64,000 nt of DNA from Durusdinium trenchii (Eukaryota; Sar; Dinophyceae; Suessiales; Symbiodiniaceae), in contig CAXAMN010022917.1 in the NCBI GenBank assembly GCA_963970005.1, positions 1,063,546 to 1,127,545 of the forward strand, written 5' to 3'. Both the position numbers and the translations under genes were made by a program. Positions within the stretch are counted from its first letter, which is position 1. Every line of letters begins with the position of its first letter. This document shows positions 43,236 to 56,095 of this stretch, piece after piece. The notes under the pieces are model-generated. The model was not told where the DNA came from and did no database searches. It worked only from the letters and a program-made list of their open reading frames with translations.

Positions 43236-43301
43236 CAAAAATGAAGCTCTGTATGCTTTCGTCNNNNNNNNNNCAAAAATGAAGCTCTGTATGCTTTCGT
43301 C
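43236..43301. other. assembly gap flanked by an exact 28-bp duplication
   Basis: Ten N at 43264-43273. The 28 bases ending at 43263 (starting CAAAAATGAAGCTCTGTATG) are identical to the 28 bases beginning at 43274. This is what remains when two overlapping contig ends are joined by a nominal gap, so real sequence is probably not missing. Confidence 0.85.
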
Positions 43302-43554
43302 TATGTGTTCGTACAGTGCGCGGTTATGATGGTGTCACCGGGTACCTTGTGTTTTTGCGGCAGTGGGTTTACGCAAACTGACATGTTTTTACAGCGAATG
43401 GCTTTGACGGTTTTGCGGTGTTCTTTGTCTGTTTACTTGTGTGACACGAGTACGTGCTTTCAAATCCAGCGGTGGGCAATGGTAGCCAGAAATTCAAACG
43501 AAAGCTGACAAACAAACACGTGAAAGGGCACACCAACACAGGAGCTGCAGGGAA

Positions 43555-43872
43555 CACATTGTCCAGGACTGAAAACACCCAAACCTGGGAACCAAAAACA
43601 CCAACACAGGAGCTGGGCAAGGAAAACAGCAATCCAGGAACTGAAAACACACAGACCTGGGGGGGGAGAACTCCGGGAAGGGAAAACACCAAGAGTGGGA
43701 ACCAAAAAAAACAATACAGAAGGCGGGAAGGAAAAACACCAATCCAGGAACTGGAAACACCAAGACCTGGGAACCAGAAACACCACGGGAACCGAAAAAA
43801 CCAATCTGGGAAAAGGAAACACCACGGGAAGGGAAAACACCAATCTGGGAACTGAAAACACCCAACCCGCGA
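43555..43872. repeat. minisatellite, unit GGGAACCGAAAACACC (inverse of 41335-41660)
   Basis: About twelve degenerate units such as GGGAACTGAAAACACC and GGGAACCAGAAACACC. This is the reverse complement of the array at 41335-41660, so the two could pair as a long imperfect inverted repeat around 1.9 kb. Confidence 0.75.
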
Positions 43873-43943
43873 GGGAATGAGGAGCGGCACTGGGCGGAAA
43901 TCTCATGTCCCAACCTTGAGGAGATCATTCTTTTTGAGGTGTA

Positions 43944-44135
43944 CTATTGAGACCTCACTGCTTGATGCAAACAGAAATCGTCTCGAACAGTAGGTGGACG
44001 ACCGGATCCGCGCGTCGCGCCTGAGCTGGAACTGTCTGAGTCGGACTCCACGAGGGTCACTGGACCTGAGGTTCTTTTAGACCGATCTCGGGATCGAAAG
44101 AGAGAGCTTGGGTCCACCCAGGTTTTGGCGTGCTT
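43944..44135 (-). CDS. coding-like segment, Ser/Asp-rich
   Basis: Minus-strand open frame with residues DPSSLFRSRDRSKRTSGPVT and LVESDSDSSSSGATRGSG. It is a charged, probably disordered stretch ending at a stop near 43944. No family recognised. It may be an exon or a chance frame. Confidence 0.28.
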   Translation of the reverse strand, partial: KHAKTWVDPSSLFRSRDRSKRTSGPVTLVESDSDSSSSGATRGSGRPPTVRDDFCLHQAVRSQ

Positions 44136-45146
44136 CGCCGGATCAGGAAACCACACACTACGTCCAGGTCCCTTGATTTTTATAGTGCAGTTTGTTGTGA
44201 TTGCTTACTGCTTCCGATTCACCGGCAAGGTAACTCACAAACGTTTGTTTGTCTAAGTTGCGGACGCTTGGTACCAGCTTTGTCTTGCGAGATGGAAACG
44301 CAAACGGCCTTGCGGATGGCCGTAAAGGGACCCCACTTTTTACCGTGCACGGTTCTATCGACATCTGGCTCAGGGCTGGAAGTCCCAAAAAGATCTGGTA
44401 TGTTGTTGAACCGCCCAAGAACCTATATATAGAACAAAGCCTCTAAACCTCCCAATCTTTGGCGTTTGTTTTCCGAACTGAAGGGATGTTCTTTCTGTTT
44501 TAAACGTCGGACATCTTGCAACGGAGAAACTCGCGACTCGCGGCCTCGGCATCATCAGCGTCGTCCTCGATGCAAATGTCCCTGAAGTCGAAACGTGGAG
44601 TGAAAACGTGTCATATGATGGGGATCCACCGTAGATATCACATCATATATCATGCCACCGTTAGTTTGCAAATGAAATCATGCAGGGCCTGGACACCTGG
44701 TTTTTCAAGGAACACCATGCGACAATAGCCTTCGTCCACGTGGGTTTTCGGGAGGTATGAACCCCAAATGGAAAACGTGTGAAATACAATATGTAACTAA
44801 CAGGGCACAGCCTTTCTTGTTCCCAAACAACATTAACATTCTGCAGCAGAATCATCTGTCACTCATCAATGTAGCCCAACAACATCATCCAGATCTTCCG
44901 GTGCTTACAATTGCAGACTTTTCCGTGTGGCAATCCCTGACCACCAATTTCATGCTCGCATTATCTCGCATTTGGGTGTATGTTAAAAATAGGAGAACCG
45001 TCACAACACATCGGGAAGAAAGAACATCGTTCAACAACGATTGGGGGGCAGGGCGTCTCCTTGTTTAAATTGCACACATAGCCATCAGTTGGAAGACCTC
45101 TTGGAGTCGGTGGCCTAACATCTCTCAAATTCTATCAACAACCGGG

Positions 45147-45250
45147 ATGCCCCTAGTAGCGTCCTTGCTCCTAGTAGCGATGCCCTTTGTTACTAGTATC
45201 GCCCTTGTTCCTAGTAGTAAGGCCACGAACCTCCAGTAGCTTCCTTGTTC
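45147..45250. repeat. dispersed CTAGTAGTAAC-type repeat (reverse orientation)
   Basis: Units CCCTAGTAGCGTCCTTGCTC, CTAGTAGCGATGCCCTTTGT and CCTAGTAGTAAGGCC. CCCTAGTAGCGTCCTTGCTC also occurs at 3777-3796. Confidence 0.6.
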
Positions 45251-45500
45251 CTCCCTCGGGCCAATGGCTTCGCATCCATTCCTCTTCAGCCAGGATCAGC
45301 CAGGCTGCTTGGTGGACTGGGGCACATTGTCCCTCGTCACCTGCAAGATGCGTCAGCATGTCAAACACTTTCCAGGGCCCGCTAGAAAAACGGACTTGGC
45401 ATGGCCGTGCCTGAACTGCACAAACATCATCATCGACATCCTCGATCACCGCGGCCATGGCTGTGATCCGTTGGTACTGGGACACAAATTCTTGGATATG
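45251..45500 (-). CDS. coding-like exon, unknown product
   Basis: Minus-strand frame reading EFVSQYQRITAMAAVIEDVD, then CQVRFSSGPWKVFDMLTHLA and HQAAWLILAEEEWMRSHWPE. The composition is globular-protein-like. An internal GCAGGTGACGAG could be an acceptor or a donor, so the stretch may be two exons. It runs into a dispersed repeat at 45250. Family not recognised. Confidence 0.38.
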
Positions 45501-46089
45501 ATATGACCCAGCGAGCTGAATGTTTGGTCACGCGTGTTTGTCAGAGCTGATGTTTGCTCGCATTTTTGTGTGCGACCTGCCCCCCCCGGAAAGGAATGCA
45601 AATATCTATATGGCGGGCCTGCAACAAGAAGCAAAGGCATTGGAACACGTGGATTGGCATAGATGTGCACCAATCTGTATGTCTAACTATGACAGCTAAA
45701 TCCAAATATATAGAAAGGCGACTTTACTTGATCCTTTTTCTTGACAACATGTTGAACCACATGTCCGTGTCAAAGCTGATAGCAGCCAACACGGTTGGTC
45801 CAACGGGACCCGATGTGCAAGGCTTTTTCTTCCCGCCCAAGCAGCGAGACCTAAATTCATGTGGGGAGATCCAAAGAGGTTTGGGCCTCTCACAGAATCC
45901 GAAATCATCCAATTAAACCTGTGGCCACATGGGAAGATTTGTCCAAATCATCCAACTTCACCCAATATCAAACACAAAATGGTTCACAAATTCACCAACC
46001 AAAAGGGCTCTTCTTGCGCTTCAGATCTCCGGGATTTCCATGTCGCTGCTCAGACGGTGTGCCGAACTCAGCTCACAAAGGAGCAGCTG

Positions 46090-47120
46090 GCCTCTCCGCT
46101 GCTTCGAGCAGTCGAAGCTCCTGGATTCAACGATGTCCCGACACGCCAAGCAAAAACGATGAGGTTGGATTCAACGGGCGAACGTTTTGCGAAGACAAGG
46201 GCCAGGATGGTCAGCATGCTGGTGGATGGTGGTGGGTACTTGCGGATGGTGGGACGGGCAAGAGTCTTGAAGGCATGAGATAGTGTGTCATATGACGCAT
46301 ATGAGATGCCGATTTTTTTCTGACAATCGCTCCACAACATTCCACAACTACAAATTCCTGGCTTTGCTCAGTTTTCTGGCCGCCCAGCTGAACCCCCTGC
46401 AACTTCCGTCCTCGAGCTGCTCCCTGCAGTCGAAAATGCATCAACGAAAAGACAAAGCAGGGCCACGCAAAACGTCAGTGTCGAGCCTCTCCAAAGCCTG
46501 CAATTCTTCAAGTATTTTCTTTGCCTGCCAGCTGTCATGCTCGATCATGCTCGCAGCAGGCTTTTGATTTTACAATTGACTGGTCTGAGTCTCTCATTAA
46601 TTTCTGTGGTTGCCTTGCTTCCCTTAATGTCCAAGTCTTCACTGCCTGGTCTCTCTTGCCCTTTTCTCTTTGGAGCAGTTGAACTTTCTCCTGCACCGCC
46701 ACGGCAGTCCACCCTCCCAACAAATCAACAGCGCACTGGAAAGCGACAAAGGACGAACCCAACCCGGACACATGCAAGCTGAGCCTCCAGTTGCTCGTCG
46801 ATCTTGAAAATTTCCCCCCTCCTGGCACCAATGACGCTGAGACAGTGAGACTGAACCCTAGGAGATGCAGCCCCTCCATCCCCATCTCTTCGCTCAAAGT
46901 CTTTCTTTTGCACAACTCACATCGACCACCTTCATCCATGCCCGACCCCCCCCGCATACCCGCATACATCCGCAAACCCTCTCTCAAAGGTGTCCTATGG
47001 TGTCCTGCAGTCGATGCCGTGCCGTCAGACCTGTCCTTGTGGGCTTTTTGCTGAAGGAGCTCAGTGTGCTCGTTGAGGAGAATCTCATTCTTCCGGCGCA
47101 GGTTTCGCGCCTCAGCCATG
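46090..47120 (-). CDS. coiled-coil protein, multi-exon model
   Basis: Consecutive minus-strand stretches are strongly amphipathic. About 47053-47115 has RNLRRKNEILLNEHTELLQQ (AG|G acceptor, GC donor). About 46780-46830 has EIFKIDEQLEAQL. About 46600-46705 has AVQEKVQLLQREKGKRDQAV. About 46440-46525 has AKKILEELQALERLDTDVLR. About 46090-46150 has IQELRLLEAAERPA. The order and repeated heptads fit one long coiled-coil protein cut by short introns. No motor or other catalytic domain is visible. Joins were not all verified. Confidence 0.42.
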
Positions 47121-47534
47121 GCACGCGTCGGCGGTGTTGGTACCAGGCGGCGGCTGTGGAAAAAGCATGAAAAAGCCGAAGACGCGACCGACGAGAGGCT
47201 GGGGGTCGTTGCTCGGAGCTCCAAGAAGGCACGGAGTTAGGCTGGGGGTTAGGGCCACCAAAGACCTGAAACAGAGTAATTAGGAGCCCTTTTGGTGAAT
47301 GGCTTTGGGCACCTGCTTGTTCTCAACAACCTTCAGAAGAACAGGTCCTTAATGAAACATGAAACAACTGTGTGGAACACAAAGTTTTTGGATCTTCCAG
47401 TGTTTGGGACTGTGGCCTGGCAATCCCAAAAGAAACAACGATCATAAGGGCGTAAACTCTATCTATGCAGGACAACATGCTTCACCGTGTTACAGCCGCC
47501 TTTGAATACTGTTTGTGTCGTGATTCGCTCATGA

Positions 47535-48010
47535 TGCGCGGAACAACGGAGCGAGACTGCCTCTACAGATGGTCTTCCAGCATCTTCTTGTACGTCCTGG
47601 CTGCATAAAGAAATCCTCTTGCAGAACCCTCACTTCACTTCACCGTATGAGCTGCGCCTTTAATTCCCTCATCTGACCAAGCATACGTCTCGGACGGGCC
47701 CGCTTCTTGAGGTGTTCCAGCTGGCCTTTCATCTCAAAGGGGTTTGGCACCGCCTTGACTAACTCTTCTGTGTATTTGCCCGTTGCGTGTGTCTTCTCTA
47801 GGTCTTCTACACATATGTTCCATGAACTTCCTATATGTCCGCACTAGTCCTTCGCACGCGCCGCAGCGTGGAACTTCTTCACAAAGTCATGGCATTTGGC
47901 TTGGGCAGCCGTGAGGCGCTCCTAACCCCAAAACGAGCAGCGAATTGTCGCCAGAACGTGCCAGAACACGTGCATACACTTATGGCTCTCAAGATGAAGG
48001 GCGTCAAACA
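47535..48010 (-). pseudogene. unknown coding segment broken over several frames
   Basis: The best stretch, about 47645-47800, reads YTEELVKAVPNPFEMKGQLE and then HLKKRARPRRMLGQMRELKA. Upstream the same theme continues in other frames: KCHDFVKKFHAAARAK (about 47850-47905) and EGLVRTYRKFMEHM (about 47810-47855). Downstream is GFLYAARTYKKMLEDHL (about 47570-47620). Handovers occur within a few bases, so I read this as one coding sequence with several indels. It is basic and helical. Family not recognised, and the style is that of repeated mobile-element proteins. Confidence 0.42.
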
Positions 48011-48592
48011 TTTTTTGGTGTGTGTGTGTTAAACCTACAGCTGCCCCTCTTGGAGCAAGTGGCGTAACCTTGATTGCATGTGACAATGCGCCCCCAAACA
48101 ACCATAGGCCCTCCTATGCCCTCCTGATGGATTATAGATCGAACATTTGCGGCTTGCGTTTGGTTTGGAAATGCATGATCAAAAGTGCTAGCCTTTTGGG
48201 CCATATCAATATCACATTAAAAACAACTCAGCACTTATAACACAAACTGGCTGATCCTAACGGCTGAACCCTTGGCCTGTGGCCTCGACTTGCACAAGCT
48301 CTTGATGCAATCCTGCACGTGGTGTCCCCACCGCGCACGGTGAATCTGTGTGTGTCTCCAACAGTTTCCAGCATTTTCATGCGTTTTCCAAGGCTTGGCC
48401 GATGCAAGGCCTCCAATGGGGTGCACGCACCAGGGGGTGGTGGTGCCGTTCCGGAACAGTCCGAGCTGCTGTGGTTTGTTCGTGCCCTGCCTCTGCCAAT
48501 GGCTCTAAACCAGGTGGAAACTTCAGCTTGCAGCTCCTTACAGTGGAGAACGAACCAAAGGAGATGACGAGTCTCAGCCAGTTGTTACGGCC

Positions 48593-51133
<2,541 letters not shown>

Positions 51134-51517
51134 CTCAGAAGCTCATCGACCAAGGCTCCACCCGATCTACCGGAAGGAAAGGTCTGGAGGGCTGTTTAGT
51201 ACAGCATTCTGCGATTTGGTGAGTGTGACGTGAGCAACTCATCAACTCAGGACCTGCTAGCTGTCACGTCGTTGGTTTCTCAATGGCTTTGAGTAAGCCC
51301 CCGCAGTTGCGTGAACAAAGGGATGATCAGGGAGGTGTTGCACCATCTTGCACCAAGGCTACGAAGCAAACATATCCAGATCGCACAAATAGGCCATGCA
51401 GCACACTGCAAACGAGCCAGTCACTGCAACACACCAGAGTCTGTACTCACTGGACACCCGTATGGACACACATACAACGCGCACAAGTCAGTGACGACCA
51501 AATACCACCAGGCTCAC

Positions 51518-51597
51518 ATCTCCAACTGCCGAGGCTCATGTTTGCTCTTTGGCCAGGGCAGGCCATCCGCCGCCAGCGATTGGGCAGCACCTGCCAT
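51518..51597 (-). CDS. possible first coding exon of the kinase gene
   Basis: ATG at 51595-51597 opens MAGAAQSLAADGLPWPKSKH and runs to a GTGAGC donor near 51518. It lies upstream of the glycine-loop exon. A direct join would not keep frame, so another small exon must intervene or this is unrelated. Confidence 0.3.
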
Positions 51598-51751
51598 GGC
51601 GAAACGGCGGCGTGGCTCGGGCCGTTTTCCAGCGGCTGTGTTCGAGCCAAAAGTGACCAAATCCGGATAGGCAAAGTCTAGCAAAACTAATTCAAGCAGC
51701 ACCTGATCTTCACGAAAGTCTTTGGGATGAACTTTTTGAGGGCTGAAGACC

Positions 51752-51834
51752 TGTTTGGACTTGTGCCCTGAAGGGGCATGATTACTTTCCAGGCTGCCAT
51801 GCTACCGCGCCCCTGCAGGGCACAAGTCCAAACA
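51752..51834. repeat. 26-bp inverted repeat with 31-base loop
   Basis: The left arm (51752-51777) starts TGTTTGGACTTGTGCCCTG. The right arm (51809-51834) ends CAGGGCACAAGTCCAAACA. The arms are reverse complements with one mismatch. No gene explains it. It could be a foldback element, a transcribed hairpin or a cruciform. It lies about 155 bp upstream of the possible first kinase exon. Confidence 0.8.
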
Positions 51835-51839
51835 AGACT

Positions 51840-52950
51840 GGAAAGAACAATCGAGCTGAGTGAAAAAGAGTGGCCCGAGAAGATCGCTAGCCGCTAGGCT
51901 AGCATCTGGCTGCGCATTGGCAGGGCATGAGCACACACAAAGAAGCAACAAACTCAATACAAACCTTCTTACTATTGGTTTGCTTATTTTTCTTATGATG
52001 CTATACAGTAGTTATCTGAGTGGGTCCTTGAACTCAACACTAGTGGTTGAAGACTTAAGTACAGCATAGTTTCATGATATGATATGATATGTGAAACCTT
52101 ACATCTAATGCATCACTGGTATACTGACCTTGCACCCATCTGAATCTAGTGCCCAAACCTCACAAACCATGGACGATCAGCTTCGCACCCCGCTGGATCT
52201 TCTTTTTTTCATCCTCCTGGATGCCATGATTGGATCTGATCGGAGGTGACGCGGGTGTTCGGATCGCGCAGCCCTCTGGCGATTTTCTCGGCATCGCCTG
52301 GGAGGATCGATGGGAGAAACCAGGTTAGTGAGTCAGAGTGAGTGAATCAAAGTGAATGAATTCAGCGTAAGAGCTGCAAAAGCTCAAGTTGGGTTTCCCC
52401 CCTTTCCCCCCGCATATGAAACATGGCCTAGGGCCATCTACTGGGAAGTCCAAGCACATAGGCCCTTGAAAAAGTATAGGACCCCACCTTTGGCCCTCCG
52501 CTACAGAGCATATGTACTTGGGATTGCTTGGGAATCGGGAAGCCGTTCATGTCATTTCGGGGCCTCTGAGGAGGTCGGTGCTTTCCAATGCTTCCCAACT
52601 TGCTGAAAAATGGTCTGTCCTCGAGGATGATGCAGGCACCATGACCCTGGAATTACACTCTGACTCACTAACATGGAAGTGGAAAATGGTGCCTTGGAAG
52701 ACTGTTTTCCTCTACAAACAGGGGGATTTCCAATGACCCCTACGTTAGATAGGGCCCCGGGGGGCCCTCAACTAATAAAATCAACATAAATAAACTAATT
52801 GAAGGAGCACATACCTGATTTTTGGAAGTTCATTGAAGGTTGTCTTTAACCCCCATTTAATTTCCATAAATGTTGCTTACCACCCCTACCCCCTAACTCA
52901 TCGACACCTGACAAACCCCTCAATTAATTTCCACTCCCCAGGTGGCAAAC
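51840..52950. other. no gene recognised
   Basis: Short open frames without sustained coding character. GGGCCCCGGGGGGCCC at 52752-52767 is a short GC palindrome. Confidence 0.4.
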
Positions 52951-52959
52951 CCCCCATCC

Positions 52960-53197
52960 ACAGCCACGCCAAAAATCAGGCAGGAAAGTGGCCACTGCAT
53001 GCACACCAAGCAGGAAAGCAGCCAACCAGGCAAAGATTCATTCAGGGGGGTGCTGGCCTCTGGAGGAGGGGTCGACGTCACCAGCCCCACAAAAAACCAG
53101 GCAGGAAAGTGGCCACCGCATGCAAGCAGCCATCACACTCAAAACCAGGCAACAACAATTAATTCAGGTTGGGTTGGCCTCTGGAGGAGGGGTCGAT
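52960..53197. repeat. two tandem copies of a 121-bp unit
   Basis: CAGGCAGGAAAGTGGCCAC begins at 52977 and at 53098. GGCCTCTGGAGGAGGGGTCGA begins at 53055 and 53176. Both pairs are 121 bp apart, so this is a direct duplication with diverged middle portions. Confidence 0.75.
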
Positions 53198-53469
53198 TAA
53201 TTTAGTTGGCTAGCTTGACCAAGGTACACTGGGAACGTGCCAATTATTTTTTATTATCCGACTTAGGTGCTTACCAAAATTGTCGACAATTCATCAAAGA
53301 ACAAATATGTATAATTGAGAAACATCAATTCGTGGGTAGCCCCCCTCCAATTCATTTTTAGTGGAGGGGTCATGATTTTCTACTACTTGCCTATGTTAGT
53401 GAGTCAGGATGCAGCTGGTGTGGGCATGTACCAGCTCGCGCTCCCTCGGATAATTACACTCCCTGAAAT

Positions 53470-53525
53470 CATCCATGGCTACGTGGATGGCATGGCCAAT
53501 TTTCCGAGTACCAAACAGGTGGTTT
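53470..53525. repeat. dispersed TACGTGGATGGCATGGCC repeat
   Basis: CTACGTGGATGGCATGGCC followed by CGAGTACCAAACAGG. Matches the words at 27588-27665 in the same order. Confidence 0.5.
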
Positions 53526-53529
53526 TCAC

Positions 53530-55570
53530 TCCACTTCCATGATTATCTCACGGAGTGTAGTGGCTAGCCTGCATACATGGAAAAAAATGATGAAACGTTC
53601 GCTCTTCCCAAACCTTGAGAGAACACGGGGACCAATGAGAGATTCTACAGAAACAAACCATGACCCAGATGCCCACATACACATGGAGCTCATCTGGCAC
53701 CTAGAGCCCACCCGGTCTGGAGTCTAACAGCACACATGTGCGCCTTTGTTCTGGCCTCGCTCGCTTCCATCCGTCCTGATTGTGGCCACTCGGAAAATTC
53801 AAGCAGACCACAAACACAAAAGCCCGTGCTGCATTGGAAGCTTTTGTAGAAATATGTTACCCTCGGGAATTATCCTGAATTATCTACATGCAGAGGTCTA
53901 GGTGTCCAATGACGCAATGAAAAGACTCTTGAACGTGCATTTCGCTCCAACACACGCATCATTTGCAACATATAATGATGTATAGTTGTAATAACTATAT
54001 ATATATATAAACACTGTAAATACCAGTAAAACATGATAGGAGGTGGGTATAGGAGGGGGGTACCATATATATATATATATATGTGTATATATGCCTTTGG
54101 GATCCTTTGGGCCATGGCATATGGCAACCGCAGCTTTTCGACTCTTTTGGCCCGTCCAGCTGCGTTCAGCTGGCCTGGCCCTTTTGGCTCTGTCGGCTTC
54201 AGCTTGGCTCGGTGGAAACACAAGCAGCTCATGAGCCGCGTGATCGCACATGGCATGGAGAGGATCTCTGGGATATTGGTCAAGAGAACAGTTGTATTAT
54301 TAACACAACAGGGTGCTGAATGGTAAGTGGCGTGGGGGGAGTTGGTGGGTCGACCGGAACTGCAGCACTCGCATGCTTTCGCCATCTTCAGAATCGCAGC
54401 TCTGACACGGGCATAAACCAAAACCCCAAACAACCCCCCCCCCCGAAAAACTAAGGACAAACTGAATCCGTTGGCTGTTCTCGATGTTGTTTTCAGTCGA
54501 TGGACACAAGAACCGCAACCGCGGTCCTCGGGTCCTCGGGGCGGACATCGGCACCGGGTCACCCGTTCTTTTCGGCAACTAGGAAGGTAACTAGATGTAA
54601 CTAGCATTCAGGTCGGTCAGTAACAAATTCCTTCGCCACAACCAATTGTATTATTTTGCTTCAGCTGCCTTGAGACCCTTGAAAGAGAGCACATTTGCAT
54701 ACATTTGCCCTTTGCATAAGCACAATTCTGCAGAATAAGAGGGGTCCTCCCATTAAAGGTGTTCATTGATGTTCGGTGGCTCCTCTTCACACATGCTTGG
54801 CTCATTCGCGCACCGCAGTTCACAGGTTGCACCAAGGCAGTTACCACATTAAGTTCGATGAATTAAACTTGGCAGTTGGTCCAAGGCTGATCCGCCGCCC
54901 TCTCGCTTTCTAGGAAGCACCCGCTCTTCTTCACCTTCTGCCCTTTCAGTATGTATGGTACAGTATTATTCGTATAAGAGTTCTCCCTGTCTTCCAATTT
55001 CAGAACATCGTGTCCATGTCATCTTCGAACCACCGCCACCCTATTAGTTTACAGTCGAACTCCCTTCAGTCTGCATCAGCGTACTCGGTCTGCATCGCTG
55101 CGCTCGGCAGGAGCACCAGGCCTTTAGCCATTCTCACTGCCCAATCTTTGGAGCCGCGATGCCACCACGGTCGTTTCCGTCAGGGCTTGTCGTGGTCGTT
55201 GTCGTTCAAGACTTTGTCCAGGACCTTCCCAACATGCCAATCGATGGATTCGAGCGGCGGTTGCATGCATTTCTTTCAGGAGGAGCTCCCGATTCTACAG
55301 TCCTACCTTGTCCTATACATCCTGTCATATCCTATCCCTCTGCTCACTCCTTGGTGATGAACATTATGTAACAAAGTCATGCATGGACTCATAGAGCTTC
55401 AGCAAAGCCGTTGGTTGATATGTCGGATTGGCTTGCCATCGGTGTCGCTCGGAGTGCTGCGGACAGTCCGAAGACCCAGTTGCTCATTTCAGTTTGAGAA
55501 AGCCAAATTGTCCGTGATCCCCAAAAGATCGCCCTTACAGTATAGGCCATGCAGGCTATACACCCTCCTC
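53530..55570. other. no confident gene
   Basis: TA-rich runs at 53998-54010 and 54064-54090. A possible short minus-strand exon at about 55180-55220 reads VLDKVLNDNDHDKP after an AG|G acceptor and may be a downstream exon of the gene at 55577-55823. The rest shows no sustained coding character. Confidence 0.35.
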
Positions 55571-55576
55571 TGACCC

Positions 55577-55823
55577 CAACATGCTTTGGAACATGGCCCT
55601 GGTGAAGGCTGCTCTAGAATGCTCCAGAAAGCAGCCATCTTCCAAAAGATACTCATCTTCCCTGAACCTCCTTTCCCCCCTCACCTTGACCGGCCAAAAA
55701 TGACCTGGCCCCCCAAATTCCCAACAAACACAGTGCCTTCTCGTTATGCTCCTCCGCTCGGAGCTGTGCCACTGTCTTGGTGCCCATAAAGGTTTCCATG
55801 ACCCACTTCAGCCCCATCAAGGC
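55577..55823 (-). CDS. two exons of an unknown acidic protein
   Basis: Exon 55741-55823 follows an AG|G acceptor and reads ALMGLKWVMETFMGTKTVAQ and then LRAEEHN. A GA donor joins it in frame to a second exon that starts at 55661, also after AG|G. That exon reads EDEYLLEDGCFLEHSRAAFT and then RAMFQSMLG. The matching phase at the join supports a real gene. No domain is recognised. It lies just downstream of the anoctamin gene in the same orientation. Confidence 0.5.
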
Positions 55824-56095
55824 CTGAGATGAAACGTTTGGCTAGCGATAAAAATGAACATCTATGATTGTTTCTTGAGGCCAGACTTAGCTGGACCAGG
55901 TCAGGGTGGGCATGCTTCCATGCTTCTTTTTCTACCCACACGTTACTCTTCGGTGTTCAGCGTGAGTTCAAGCGATCAGTGGAGCCTGGCGAGGCAGGCC
56001 CTTTCACCATGACTGAATTCACGCACTACCCCAAAAAACAAACACAAATGGACTATAATTAGCATGGATTCAACCATCAGTTTCTCCGAGCAATT

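Noticed and set aside
45859-46283. Two overlapping plus-strand frames of about 140 codons
   Set aside because: Composition is unconvincing, and the region is better explained by the minus-strand coiled-coil gene. It would also be the only plus-strand gene.
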